This document shows positions 1-6,362 of a stretch of 18,479 nucleotides of DNA, in pieces. Under the pieces are notes generated by a model. It searched no databases and was not told the origin of the DNA. It was given only the letters and a program-made list of their open reading frames with translations. Positions within the stretch are counted from its first letter, which is position 1, and every line of letters starts with the position of its first letter. The stretch spans positions 1-18,479 of the forward strand of contig CATIYX010000412.1 of assembly GCA_949739095.1 (NCBI GenBank). Direction: 5' to 3'. The stretch is from an uncultured Clostridia bacterium (lineage in GTDB: Bacteria > Bacillota > Clostridia > RUG12999). A program made the position numbers and the translations under genes.

Positions 1-28
1 GGATTGAGGATATATTCAATAGCGAGAT

Positions 29-358
29 TTAGCGTAGAGCGGATAGGGTGCGTTTTTGTAATTGCCATATTTCCTCCAACCGTTCTTTAATTTCTTCAAT
101 ATCCTCACGGTAAATACTGCTTGTCTGATTTATCCGTTTAGCAATTTGATTGATATTCCGTCCGATTGCGTGAAGCTCCGTATTAAATTCTTTGATATTT
201 GATGTATCGGTGTAGATAATATATCCGTCAATCGCCATTTTCCGCAGATACGCTCCAATCTGATTTGTCGGCACAAGCGACATTTTGTATTCAATCAATT
301 TTCGTTCTTCCTCCGTTACAGGGCAGCGGAGTACCATTTTTCTTTTTCGGTTTGCCAT
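29..358 (-). CDS. mobC: MobC-like relaxosome accessory protein
   Basis: A basic 109-residue protein. The N-terminal part (about residues 5-50, with RCPVTEEERKLIEYK and GAYLRKMA) resembles the ribbon-helix-helix DNA-binding region of plasmid and transposon MobC proteins. The C-terminal half (about 55-105, with IGRNINQIAKRIN) is the helical part typical of the family. MobC proteins help a relaxase open DNA at oriT during conjugation. The start is supported by AGGAGG about 8 nt upstream (near 366-371). It is transcribed towards the left edge, so the relaxase would be expected just outside the window. The family call is confident; activity is inferred. Confidence 0.85.
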   Translation of the reverse strand: MANRKRKMVLRCPVTEEERKLIEYKMSLVPTNQIGAYLRKMAIDGYIIYTDTSNIKEFNTELHAIGRNINQIAKRINQTSSIYREDIEEIKERLEEIWQLQKRTLSALR

Positions 359-449
359 TATAAAATCCTCCTTTTTCTTTGCTGGGTTTGGGATAAGTTC
401 CCAAAATATTTTTGACCGTTCTGCAAGGCGTGAACAGAGGTCAAAAATC

Positions 450-469
450 GCAAGTGTGGCTACACTTGC
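450..469. repeat. Inverted repeat upstream of mobC, candidate oriT
   Basis: The arms GCAAGTGT and ACACTTGC are perfectly complementary around a 4-nt centre. They lie in the gap between mobC (leftward) and the Xre gene (rightward), about 90 nt before the mobC start. Origins of transfer of MobC/relaxase systems usually lie next to mobC and contain such a repeat, so oriT is a reasonable inference. No nick site is identified. The rest of 359-654 is AT-rich and must hold the mobC and Xre promoters; I found no strong -35/-10 pair for either. Confidence 0.4.
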
Positions 470-654
470 TGTGCTTGCTATTCCTTAAAAATTAGTTTTT
501 TCCCCTTATACCACTACTACGGAAAATTGCGGTAAAATACCAAAAGTAAAGGTTATTTATCAAATGAATTAGATGTATTTAGGTAATAATATTGATATTA
601 CATCTCATTTAATAAAATGTGGTTGAGGTGTAAAATGTATATAGGTGATGTAAT

Positions 655-1008
655 ATGTCAAATAAAAGACAAAAATATGATTTCAAAGCGTTAGGTCAAG
701 CGATAAAATCAGCAAGGACAGCCGCAGGAATGACAAGAGAACAGTTAGGTAGTAAACTAAACCTTGCACCCAGATATATCGTATCAATAGAAAATGACGG
801 TCAACACCCAAGTTTTCAAGTATTGTATGAAATTGTAACGCTTTTGAATGTATCGGTAGACCAATATATTTTTGAAAAACCGTCGGAACGCTCAACGCTC
901 CGTCGACAAGTAGATGGATTGATTGACAGCATATCCGAACGGGATTTACCAATTATTGAGGCTACCGCAAGAGGAATTATAGAAACAAGAACAGAAACGG
1001 AGGAATAA
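655..1008 (+). CDS. Xre-family helix-turn-helix regulator
   Basis: 117 residues. Residues about 12-65 form a Cro/C1-type HTH (KSARTAAGMTREQLGSKLNL, then YIVSIENDGQHPSF and the LLNVSVDQYIF helix). The C-terminal part (about 80-115) is a charged helix. Such proteins are common next to mobilisation genes of conjugative elements, where they may repress transfer or excision genes. The target is unknown; the divergent mobC/oriT region is the obvious candidate. The start follows a weak GGTGATG ribosome binding site. The terminator after it overlaps the last codons. Confidence 0.8.
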   Translation: MSNKRQKYDFKALGQAIKSARTAAGMTREQLGSKLNLAPRYIVSIENDGQHPSFQVLYEIVTLLNVSVDQYIFEKPSERSTLRRQVDGLIDSISERDLPIIEATARGIIETRTETEE

Positions 1009-1024
1009 AAATCCTCCGTTTTCT
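995..1024 (+). terminator. Terminator overlapping the end of the Xre gene
   Basis: AAACGGAGGA pairs perfectly with TCCTCCGTTT across a 7-nt loop, followed by TTCTTT. The 5' arm includes the last codons of the Xre gene. It also stands just past the stop of the convergent padR gene and may stop both transcripts. Confidence 0.75.
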
Positions 1025-1034
1025 TTATAATGAT

Positions 1035-1535
1035 TTATTTTAATGACGCAATCCATTCTTCTATTACTTCGGCAAGTTTAAGTTGTTGATGTAAAACAGC
1101 CATTCCTGTTTTGGGAATATCATCAATATCCTTTTTCATATTCATATTTTCGGTTATATATGTTTTAAGAATTTTTATATTATTCTCTATATTATTTAGA
1201 CAGTCTGTTTGTTTTTCTTTTGATAAACTTTGTAGATTTACAATGACTGCATTAAAATCTAAAAAGAATTGTATAGGCTCACAGGAAATTGCAAGCATAA
1301 GTTTTTCAAATTCTTTTTCGCCGTTAGGCGTTAAAGAATATATCGTTTTTTCGCCGTTCAATTTTCCCTCTAAATATCCTTTTTCCGATAATTGAATAAC
1401 TTTTTTATAAATAGACGGTGTGCTGATTTTTACCCAGCGTGATATGTTTCTGTATTCAACAAGTTTTTGAATATCATACGCACTAAGCGGAGTTTGTTTT
1501 ACCATACCCAAAACGATTAAATCAATGGCAGCCAT
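1035..1535 (-). CDS. PadR-family transcriptional regulator, divergent from the MATE gene
   Basis: 166 residues. The N-terminal winged helix (about 1-75) carries the PadR hallmarks LIVLGMV, SAYDIQKLVEY, ISRWVKISTPSIYKKVIQLSEKGYLEG and the wing TIYSLTPNGEKEF. The C-terminal part (about 85-165) is helical, as in the dimerisation region. PadR proteins usually repress a neighbouring drug-response or efflux operon and release DNA when a small molecule binds. It is transcribed away from the MATE gene across a 151-nt region with palindromic operators. It is clearly paralogous to the PadR at 3127-3651. An AAAGGGG ribosome binding site precedes the ATG. Confidence 0.85.
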   Translation of the reverse strand: MAAIDLIVLGMVKQTPLSAYDIQKLVEYRNISRWVKISTPSIYKKVIQLSEKGYLEGKLNGEKTIYSLTPNGEKEFEKLMLAISCEPIQFFLDFNAVIVNLQSLSKEKQTDCLNNIENNIKILKTYITENMNMKKDIDDIPKTGMAVLHQQLKLAEVIEEWIASLK

Positions 1536-1580
1536 ATATAAAAGCCCCTTTCAACAAATAATAATTTTCTGACATAAGTA

Positions 1581-1638
1581 TTGACAATTACTATAAATTA
1601 TAGTATAATTTATAGTGCTATATTTTATAGTATAAAAT
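1581..1638 (+). promoter_or_regulatory. MATE promoter with overlapping PadR operators
   Basis: TTGACA (1581-1586), a 17-nt spacer and TATAAT (1604-1609) form a consensus sigma-A promoter reading towards the MATE gene. A perfect dyad covers the spacer and the -10: ACTATAAATTAT (1590-1601) and ATAATTTATAGT (1605-1616) around AGT. A second dyad, ATTTTAT/ATAAAAT around AGT, lies at 1622-1638. Repressor binding here would hide the -10. Assignment to PadR is inferred from the adjacent gene and from a related operator at 3080-3113. Confidence 0.8.
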
Positions 1639-1686
1639 TATAATATCACATTAAGTGAAATTTGTCAATCTAAAGGAGTGTTTTTA

Positions 1687-3051
1687 ATGAAACAAAATAA
1701 GAAAATGGAACTGCTTGGAAGTGCACCAATCCCAAAAGCTCTTTTGGCTATGGGAATACCTATGATGATAGGTATGATGATAAGCGCAATTTATAATTTG
1801 GTTGACGCCTATTTTGTAGGTAATTTAGGTACAAGTCAAATGGGTGCTATTTCGGTTGCCTTTCCGCTTGGACAGGTTGTTGTTGGTTTAGGATTGCTTT
1901 TTGGTACAGGTGCTTCATCGTATATATCAAGATTACTCGGTCAACAGAAAATTGAGCAGGCGGATAATGTCGCAAGTACATCAATATACGGAAGTATATC
2001 GTTAGGAGCAATATTCATCATTGTAACTGTTGTTTTCTTAAAGCCCATTTTGCGTATGCTGGGAGCAACTGAAAGTATTATGCCCTATGCCGTTACTTAC
2101 GCAAGCATATATGTTATTTCATCTATTTTTAATATTTTCAATGTAACAATGAATAATCTTGTGACAAGTGAGGGAGCCGCAAAGATTTCAATGTGTGCAT
2201 TACTTTCAGGCGCAATATTAAATATGATTTTAGACCCGATTTTTATTAACATTTTTAATCTCGGTGTCAAGGGCGCCGCACTTGCTACCGCTATTTCACA
2301 AGCCGTTTCAACGATTGTATATCTGCTATACATATCAAGCAAAAAAAGTGTTTTTAGTTTTAGTATGAGGAAATGCAGATTTTCAAAAGGGATATTGTTT
2401 GAGATATTCAAAATAGGCGTTCCTACTCTTGTATTTCAGCTTTTAACAAGTCTTTCAATTATGCTTATAAACAGACAAGCTAATACAATTCTTGCAAATA
2501 CATCAAAAGAATATGTTGACTCTGTAATTGCCGGAATGGGAGCAGTAACACGAGTTATTTCTATGGGTAGTTTAATGGTATTCGGTTTCTTGAAAGGCTT
2601 TCAGCCGATTGCCGGTTTCAGCTATGGAGCAAAAAAATATGATAGACTTCGTGAAGCTATAAAAACATCTGTTTTGTGGTCAACTATATTCTGTGTACTG
2701 TTCGGAATAGCTGTAACAATCTTTTCAGAAACTATAATATCTCAATTTACAAACGGTGATGTTGAAATGATTAGCATAGGCAAAAAGGCACTTATGGCAA
2801 ACGGCTTGTCATTCCTGTTCTTCGGCTATTACACGGTATATTCTTCACTTTTATTAGCTATGGGAAAAGGACGCGACGGTTTTATTGTGGGTGCTTTAAG
2901 GCAGGGTATATGCTTTGTGCCAATAGTTTTTATTCTGCCAATGATATTAGGTGTATCGGGAATTATGTATGCTCAACCGATTGCAGATATTCTTTCTTTT
3001 GTAATAACATTCTTTGTGGCAATACATATTAACAAAAAATTAAAAGCGTAA
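1687..3051 (+). CDS. MATE-family multidrug efflux transporter
   Basis: 454 residues of hydrophobic membrane protein with about 12 predicted membrane spans, the normal size and layout of MATE exporters. Landmarks are the first-helix segment PMMIGMMISAIYNLVDAYFVGNLG, QMGAISVAFPL, GTGASSYISRLLGQ, and at the start of the second half GVPTLVFQLLTSLSIMLIN and GFQPIAGFSYGAK. The family exports cationic drugs or metabolites in exchange for H+ or Na+; the substrate cannot be read from sequence. I chose the ATG at 1687 because AAAGGAGT lies 8 nt before it; an in-frame GTG at 1678 overlaps that site. It stands between two PadR genes and is probably repressed by one or both. Confidence 0.9.
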   Translation: MKQNKKMELLGSAPIPKALLAMGIPMMIGMMISAIYNLVDAYFVGNLGTSQMGAISVAFPLGQVVVGLGLLFGTGASSYISRLLGQQKIEQADNVASTSIYGSISLGAIFIIVTVVFLKPILRMLGATESIMPYAVTYASIYVISSIFNIFNVTMNNLVTSEGAAKISMCALLSGAILNMILDPIFINIFNLGVKGAALATAISQAVSTIVYLLYISSKKSVFSFSMRKCRFSKGILFEIFKIGVPTLVFQLLTSLSIMLINRQANTILANTSKEYVDSVIAGMGAVTRVISMGSLMVFGFLKGFQPIAGFSYGAKKYDRLREAIKTSVLWSTIFCVLFGIAVTIFSETIISQFTNGDVEMISIGKKALMANGLSFLFFGYYTVYSSLLLAMGKGRDGFIVGALRQGICFVPIVFILPMILGVSGIMYAQPIADILSFVITFFVAIHINKKLKA

Positions 3052-3072
3052 ATATTTTATTTGCTAAATGTA

Positions 3073-3113
3073 TTGACTTTTACTATACGATATAGTATTA
3101 TATTGTATAGTAA
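3073..3113 (+). promoter_or_regulatory. Promoter and operator of the second padR gene
   Basis: TTGACT (3073-3078), 17 nt, TATTAT (3096-3101). A dyad spans 3080-3113: ends TTACTATAC and GTATAGTAA are perfect, and ACTATACGATAT and ATATTGTATAGT form nearly complementary 12-base half-sites. The ACTATA...TATAGT ends match the operator at 1590-1616. The dyad covers the -10 and reaches the ribosome binding site, which fits autorepression. Confidence 0.75.
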
Positions 3114-3126
3114 AGGAGTTGATATT

Positions 3127-3651
3127 ATGTCGTCAATAGAATTGGTGATACTTGGTATTGTACTTGAAAAACCTCAAAGTGCCTATGATATTCAAAAAGA
3201 TGTTGAATATCACCATTTTTCAAGGTGGACAAAAATAAGTGTTCCTGTTATATATAAAAAAGTATTGCAGCTTAAAGAAAAAGGATATTTGGAAAGCACC
3301 ACTGTTAAAGGGGATAGATTTGCAGATAAAGCGATTTACTCTATAACCGATAAAGGTATAGCTTATTTCGAGCAACTAATGGAAGGCTGTTCCGATATGC
3401 AAGCGACTTTTTTATTTGATTTTAATGTGGTAATTACAAATTTGAATAAATTAGAAAAAGACAAAGCTATGTCTTTAATACAACGGATAAGAGATAACAT
3501 AAAGCGTTCTGAAGAAGCACACAAGAAATATGCTAATGAATATTCTGACATTCCATTAGTTGGGAGGACCATATTTGAACAGCAACAGCAATTATACAGT
3601 TCTTTATTAAAATGGCTTGATGCCTTTGAGGTTCAATTTATGGAGAGCTAA
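3127..3651 (+). CDS. PadR-family transcriptional regulator, second copy
   Basis: 174 residues. The winged helix (about 1-80) shows ELVILGIVLEKPQSAYDIQKD, SRWTKISVPVIYKKVLQLKEKGYLES and a wing with AIYSITDKGIAYFEQL; a helical C-terminal domain follows. It shares most hallmark positions with the PadR at 1035-1535, so the two are paralogues. The start is the ATG at 3127 with AAAGGAGT about 9 nt upstream; upstream codons in the same frame lie inside the promoter and are not translated. It probably represses itself and the yjdF gene 4 nt downstream, and perhaps the MATE gene. Confidence 0.85.
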   Translation: MSSIELVILGIVLEKPQSAYDIQKDVEYHHFSRWTKISVPVIYKKVLQLKEKGYLESTTVKGDRFADKAIYSITDKGIAYFEQLMEGCSDMQATFLFDFNVVITNLNKLEKDKAMSLIQRIRDNIKRSEEAHKKYANEYSDIPLVGRTIFEQQQQLYSSLLKWLDAFEVQFMES

Positions 3652-3655
3652 TAGT

Positions 3656-4072
3656 ATGGTAATCAAAAGTAGCATAACGATATTATTTGAAAATCCTTTT
3701 TGGATTGGATTATATGAACGTATATATGATAATCAGTATGAAGTCTGCAAAATTACTTTTGGTGCAGAACCAAAAGATTATGAAGTATATGACTTTCTGC
3801 TTCAAAATTGGCATAAATTAAAATTTAGCCCAGCTGTAAAAGTGGATAGGTCTGATGAACGAAAAATCAACCCGAAACGTATGCAGCGTGAGATAAATAG
3901 TCAATTACAAAATAAGGGTATTGGTACAAAGGCACAACAAGCCCTAAAACTACAACACGAACAAAGCAAACTTAATTCAAAATTACAAAAACGTGAAAAT
4001 AAAGAAGCAGAAAAAGAACGCCAATTTACCTTGCGGCAAGAAAAGAAAAAAGCTAAGCATAAAGGGAGGTAA
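3656..4072 (+). CDS. yjdF: YjdF-family (DUF2992) protein
   Basis: 138 residues. The N-terminal half (ITILFENPFWIGLYER, EVCKITFGAEPKDYEVYDFLLQNWHKLKFS) matches the YjdF family. The C-terminal half is a highly charged Lys/Arg/Glu/Gln helix ending in KKKAKHKGR. Its biochemical role is unknown, but many yjdF genes in Firmicutes are controlled by the yjdF riboswitch, which senses azaaromatic compounds. Here only 4 nt separate it from padR, so there is no room for that riboswitch and control probably comes from the PadR promoter. The ATG at 3656 has GGAG at 3642. The neighbouring efflux pump and PadRs point to a response to a toxic aromatic compound. Confidence 0.8.
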   Translation: MVIKSSITILFENPFWIGLYERIYDNQYEVCKITFGAEPKDYEVYDFLLQNWHKLKFSPAVKVDRSDERKINPKRMQREINSQLQNKGIGTKAQQALKLQHEQSKLNSKLQKRENKEAEKERQFTLRQEKKKAKHKGR

Positions 4073-4078
4073 TATCCA

Positions 4079-4252
4079 ATGGAAGTGCAAAAATGGATAA
4101 AGTGTCCTATATGCGGAAATAAAACCCGTGATAAAATCCGCACAGATACCATTATTAAAAATTTTCCCTTGTTTTGCCCGAAGTGCAAAAAAGAAAGTTT
4201 GATAAATGTTGAAAGTTTAATGGTAAAAGTCGTAGAGCAATCTCAAAAATAA
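4079..4252 (+). CDS. Cysteine-rich KTR protein, copy 1
   Basis: A 57-residue protein too short for most ORF cut-offs. It has two CxxC pairs, CPIC at residues 9-12 followed by GNKTR, and CPKC at 33-36, so it is probably a small zinc ribbon. It starts 6 nt after yjdF with GGGAGG about 9 nt before the ATG. It is close in sequence to the protein at 4393-4590, sharing CPIC-N-KTR, KNFPLFCPKCK and LIN. Proteins of this type (cysteine-rich KTR) are frequent in conjugative elements of gut Firmicutes; their function is unknown. Confidence 0.85.
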   Translation: MEVQKWIKCPICGNKTRDKIRTDTIIKNFPLFCPKCKKESLINVESLMVKVVEQSQK

Positions 4253-4335
4253 AATTTAACACCTACAATCATAGAGCCCGACGCAAGACGCAGAGCCTAA
4301 CCATTACGATAACTATGTTATCGGTTCTGCGTCAT
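4253..4335 (+). pseudogene. Remnant of a third KTR gene end and its terminator
   Basis: AATTTAACACC then GAGCCCGACGCAAGACGCAG and AGCCTAA parallel the 3' end of the KTR gene at 4393-4590 (AATTTAAT..., GAGCCAGACGCAAAGACGCAG, GAGCCTAA). After it GATAAC-TAT-GTTATC and GGTTCTGCGTC can fold back on GACGCAGAGCC, a decayed counterpart of the terminator at 4605-4641. It looks like the tail left after recombination or duplication between tandem KTR genes. Confidence 0.55.
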
Positions 4336-4392
4336 TGACAGGAATATCCTGCATATAAAAGCGTCAAACTATATGATGTTGAGGTGAAATAT

Positions 4393-4590
4393 ATGCAAAA
4401 TGAAAACAGCGAATGGGTATTATGCCCGATATGCAATAATAAAACACGGACGAAGCTCCGTAAAGATACAGAATTAAAGAATTTCCCTTTATTCTGTCCT
4501 AAATGTAAAAATGAAACATTGATAAATGCTAAACAATTTAATATTGAAGTTATAAAAGAGCCAGACGCAAAGACGCAGGAGCCTAATTGA
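4393..4590 (+). CDS. Cysteine-rich KTR protein, copy 2
   Basis: 65 residues with CPIC (about 11-14) followed by NNKTRTKLRKDTE, and CPKC (about 35-38) in KNFPLFCPKCKNETLIN. The paired CxxC motifs suggest a zinc ribbon. The start is the ATG at 4393 behind GAGGTG (4381-4386). A paralogue of the protein at 4079-4252, with a longer tail ending in EPDAKTQEPN. Unknown function; followed by a strong terminator. Confidence 0.85.
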   Translation: MQNENSEWVLCPICNNKTRTKLRKDTELKNFPLFCPKCKNETLINAKQFNIEVIKEPDAKTQEPN

Positions 4591-4604
4591 CTGTAAAGAC
4601 GCAG

Positions 4605-4641
4605 AGCCGATAATTTGTTATTAACAAGTTATCGGCTTTTT
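4605..4641 (+). terminator. Terminator after the KTR genes
   Basis: AGCCGATAATTTGTTA pairs with TAACAAGTTATCGGCT with a single G-U pair, followed by five T. It closes the transcript that begins at the padR/yjdF promoter. Confidence 0.85.
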
Positions 4642-4705
4642 AATTTGTGTGTAAGCTCGCCAAATAAAAAAAACAGTATTTGGACGGGCTTTATTGTTGC
4701 GCTCA

Positions 4706-4747
4706 AAATCCCTCCGAATATTGTTGAAATGTTTGGAGGGATTTTTT
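4706..4747. terminator. Terminator hairpin with GGAGGG stem
   Basis: AAATCCCTCC at 4706-4715 pairs with GGAGGGATTT at 4735-4744; the inner stem continues with wobble pairs, and a run of T follows to 4747. The surrounding stretch 4591-5066 (476 nt) contains no convincing start-bearing gene. It holds three terminator-like hairpins and an open frame without an ATG (see findings). Confidence 0.7.
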
Positions 4748-4900
4748 TGAGTTGGAGTAATAACAACTGTTCGCTGCTTATCAGAAGCAGCGACTACACA
4801 CATATAAGCTATCCGTATTAAAGAATTTACATACCCTTGATACGGACAAGCTCACTCTTGAATGTGATATAGAAAATCATATCAATAGAAGAATAATATC

Positions 4901-4939
4901 AAAAATCCGATTGAGCCTTTGCACTTGGTCGGATTTTTT
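4901..4939 (+). terminator. Terminator upstream of the sigma-like gene
   Basis: AAAAATCCGA (4901-4910) pairs with TCGGATTTTT (4929-4938), and T continues to 4939. It separates incoming transcription from the sigma-like gene, whose own promoter must lie between 4940 and 5030; I see no consensus pair there. Confidence 0.7.
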
Positions 4940-5030
4940 GCGTTCTTCAAAAAAATTTTCAGAAATACGCAAAATTTTTTGGCAGCTAAGAACTTTTATT
5001 AGTCTTAGTTTCGGAAAGGGAGAAAAACAT

Positions 5031-5060
5031 CACCCGCTTTCGCGGACGCGAAAGGAGGTG
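5031..5060 (+). promoter_or_regulatory. Hairpin enclosing the ribosome binding site of the sigma-like gene
   Basis: CTTTCGCG (5037-5044) and CGCGAAAG (5047-5054) form a perfect 8-bp stem around GA. An outer CACC (5031-5034) pairs with GGTG (5057-5060) across a 2x2 internal loop. The AGGAGG at 5053-5058 falls inside this fold, so the fold would limit translation of the gene starting at 5067. Confidence 0.6.
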
Positions 5061-5066
5061 AAATCA

Positions 5067-5493
5067 TTGAACAACCCCTTTGAAGAACACAAGCAACATT
5101 CTTTCGATTGTTTCTGGCAAAAGATTACTCCGAAATGAAATGCGCGATTTCTATAAAGAAATGAAACGGCGCAGGAAACACGAGGTATCTTTTTCGGAAC
5201 TGACGGCAAAAGAGCTTGAGCAGCTTTCAGCTTGCGATACTTATTTCGCAGATGGACAGCACATTTTTAATGTGCTGGGTAATGACATATTAGTGCGTGA
5301 TGAAACAGTAGCCGAAGCCTTAAACTCCTTGCCCGAAAACAAGCGGGATATTATCTTGCTTTCGTATTTCCTCGATATGACAGACGGGGAAATCGGCGAA
5401 CAGTTAAATCTGATACGCTCCACCGTTCAATACAGGCGGACAAGCATACTCAGAGAACTTAAAAAATTTATGGAGGAAAAAGGCGATGAATAG
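5067..5493 (+). pseudogene. Orf7-type sigma-70 region 4-like regulator, single-base frameshift
   Basis: The C-terminal part matches the Tn916 Orf7 sigma-like family: HEVSFSELTAKELEQL, VAEALNSLPENKRDIILLSYFLDMTDGEIGEQLNL and the recognition helix RSTVQYRRTSILREL. The expected start is the TTG at 5067, 8 nt after AGGAGG, giving LNNPFEEHKQHSFDCFWQ, which then runs into a stop at 5138. The rest is read one frame later, from about 5122. Removing one A from the run at 5119-5122 joins FDCFWQ to RLLRNEMRDF, with the same spacing as Tn916 Orf7 (FDYICKRAMEDERKNY). The restored protein would be 141 residues. A TTG at 5080 opens the second frame but is 21 nt from the ribosome binding site. A true mutation or a homopolymer read error are both possible. 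Confidence 0.75.
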
Positions 5494-5737
5494 TACACTG
5501 ACAAAAACAAGTACATCTAACAACTTACTTCCGTTCCCGGTCATTGTATCGGCGGCAGACGGCGACGCTGACGCTATCAATCTTGTGTTGAAGCATTATG
5601 CCAGATATATCGCCGTACTTTCAATGCGGACGCTGTATGACGAAAACGGCAATCCTCATTTGTGCATTGACGACGAATTGCGCCGCAGATTGGAAACGAA
5701 GCTCATCACAAACATAACAAAGTTTAGAATAGCTTAA
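5486..5737 (+). CDS. Orf8-type helix-turn-helix protein of conjugative elements
   Basis: 83 residues of the HTH_16 family. The core PFPVIVSAADGDADAINLVLKHYARYIAVLSMR followed by DDELRRRLETKLITNITKFRI is typical of the small protein encoded after the sigma-like gene in Tn916 relatives, thought to regulate transfer or excision. Its ATG overlaps the end of the sigma-like gene by 8 nt and has GGAGG at 5472-5476, so the two are translationally coupled. It looks intact. Confidence 0.85.
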   Translation: MNSTLTKTSTSNNLLPFPVIVSAADGDADAINLVLKHYARYIAVLSMRTLYDENGNPHLCIDDELRRRLETKLITNITKFRIA

Positions 5738-5740
5738 AAA

Positions 5741-5785
5741 ATCCCGTCGGGAGCGTCTTTCCCTTTCCGCGCTCCCTGTAACGGG
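5741..5785 (+). terminator. Nested hairpin after the Orf8-type gene
   Basis: CCCGT (5743-5747) and ACGGG (5781-5785) enclose GGGAGCG (5749-5755) pairing with CGCTCCC (5770-5776). It follows the stop codon directly. TTATTT follows, so termination is plausible but the T run is weak. Confidence 0.5.
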
Positions 5786-5799
5786 TTATTTGTCATTCC

Positions 5800-5830
5800 G
5801 TCAAAGCACATTTTGAAAATGTGCTTTGAC
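5800..5830. repeat. Perfect 31-nt palindrome
   Basis: GTCAAAGCACATTTT, a central G, then AAAATGTGCTTTGAC. Both 15-nt arms match without error. As RNA the stem could not close over one base, so the loop would open to about 3-5 nt. No T tract follows, so it is not a standard terminator; a protein-binding dyad is more likely. Confidence 0.8.
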
Positions 5831-6153
5831 AGGCTGATAAATGCCGACTGCTCTTTGACAACGCCTGCGGGCTGCATAGGCAAACAAACACATTCCGTCC
5901 GTGCCGAGCTTTACGGAAAATGCGCGACGACGTCGGGACAACCATTTTTACCGTAGTTGCAGATGTGGCACTCTGCAAGCAATGACACGCGGACGCAATA
6001 ATGATACTCCCGTCTTGAACGCTTCACAGCATTGGGCGGCTGGACGAGAACCGTGCAGGGGTGAAATTCCCGTGGAGCTTAGCCGGAGCCGTTTGAACTT
6101 GCTATTATAATTTATAAATTTTGTATTTCATAGTAATAAAGGAGGGCTGTATT

Positions 6154-6357
6154 ATGGAAAGTACAGATGTTCCGATTTGGGAAAAATACACCCTAACGAT
6201 TGAGGAAGCCTCAAAATATTTTCGCATTGGGGAAAACAAATTGCGGAAGCTGGCAGAAGAAAATCTAAATGCGGGCTGGGTTATTATGAACGGCAACCGT
6301 ATTCAGATTAAGCGTAAGAAATTTGAAAGAATACTTGATACACTTGAAATAATTTAG
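6154..6357 (+). CDS. xis: Tn916-type excisionase
   Basis: 67 residues with a winged-helix excisionase pattern: WEKYTLTIEEASKYFRIGE, NKLRKLAEENLNAGWVIM, NGNRIQIKRKKFERIL. It is very close to the Tn916 Xis sequence as I remember it. Xis bends DNA at the element ends and turns the integrase from integration to excision. The start is the ATG at 6154 with AAAGGAGGG about 8 nt upstream. It lies directly before int and looks intact. Confidence 0.93.
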   Translation: MESTDVPIWEKYTLTIEEASKYFRIGENKLRKLAEENLNAGWVIMNGNRIQIKRKKFERILDTLEII

Positions 6358-6362
6358 CGATT

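Larger units (their letters stand above)
5738..6153. other. 416-nt gene-free stretch between the HTH gene and xis
   Basis: No frame here has a start, a ribosome binding site and a protein-like sequence together. The stretch is more GC-rich than its neighbours and rich in short dyads, including a perfect 31-nt palindrome at 5800-5830. TATAAT at 6106-6111 could be a -10 for xis but has no good -35. The position next to xis/int suggests a regulatory or structured-RNA role; this is inference only. Confidence 0.5.

Noticed and set aside
4615..4821. Opposed 60-68 codon frames around 4615-4821
   Set aside because: They cover two terminator hairpins, lack ribosome binding sites and have no protein-like pattern.
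5067..5493. Programmed +1 frameshifting in the sigma-like gene
   Set aside because: No known slippery arrangement with a rare or stop codon at the shift point is visible; mutation or read error is simpler, though not excluded.
6053..6090. GGGGTGAAATTCCCGTGG resembles the GGTGAAATTCC core of cobalamin riboswitches
   Set aside because: The remaining conserved blocks (GCAG-CCCGC-ACTGT) are missing, and the downstream gene is xis, not a B12 gene. The cobO gene in the window is far away and has no such leader.
5901..6110. 69-codon frame before xis
   Set aside because: No ribosome binding site, Arg-rich translation, and it covers the dyad-rich gene-free block.
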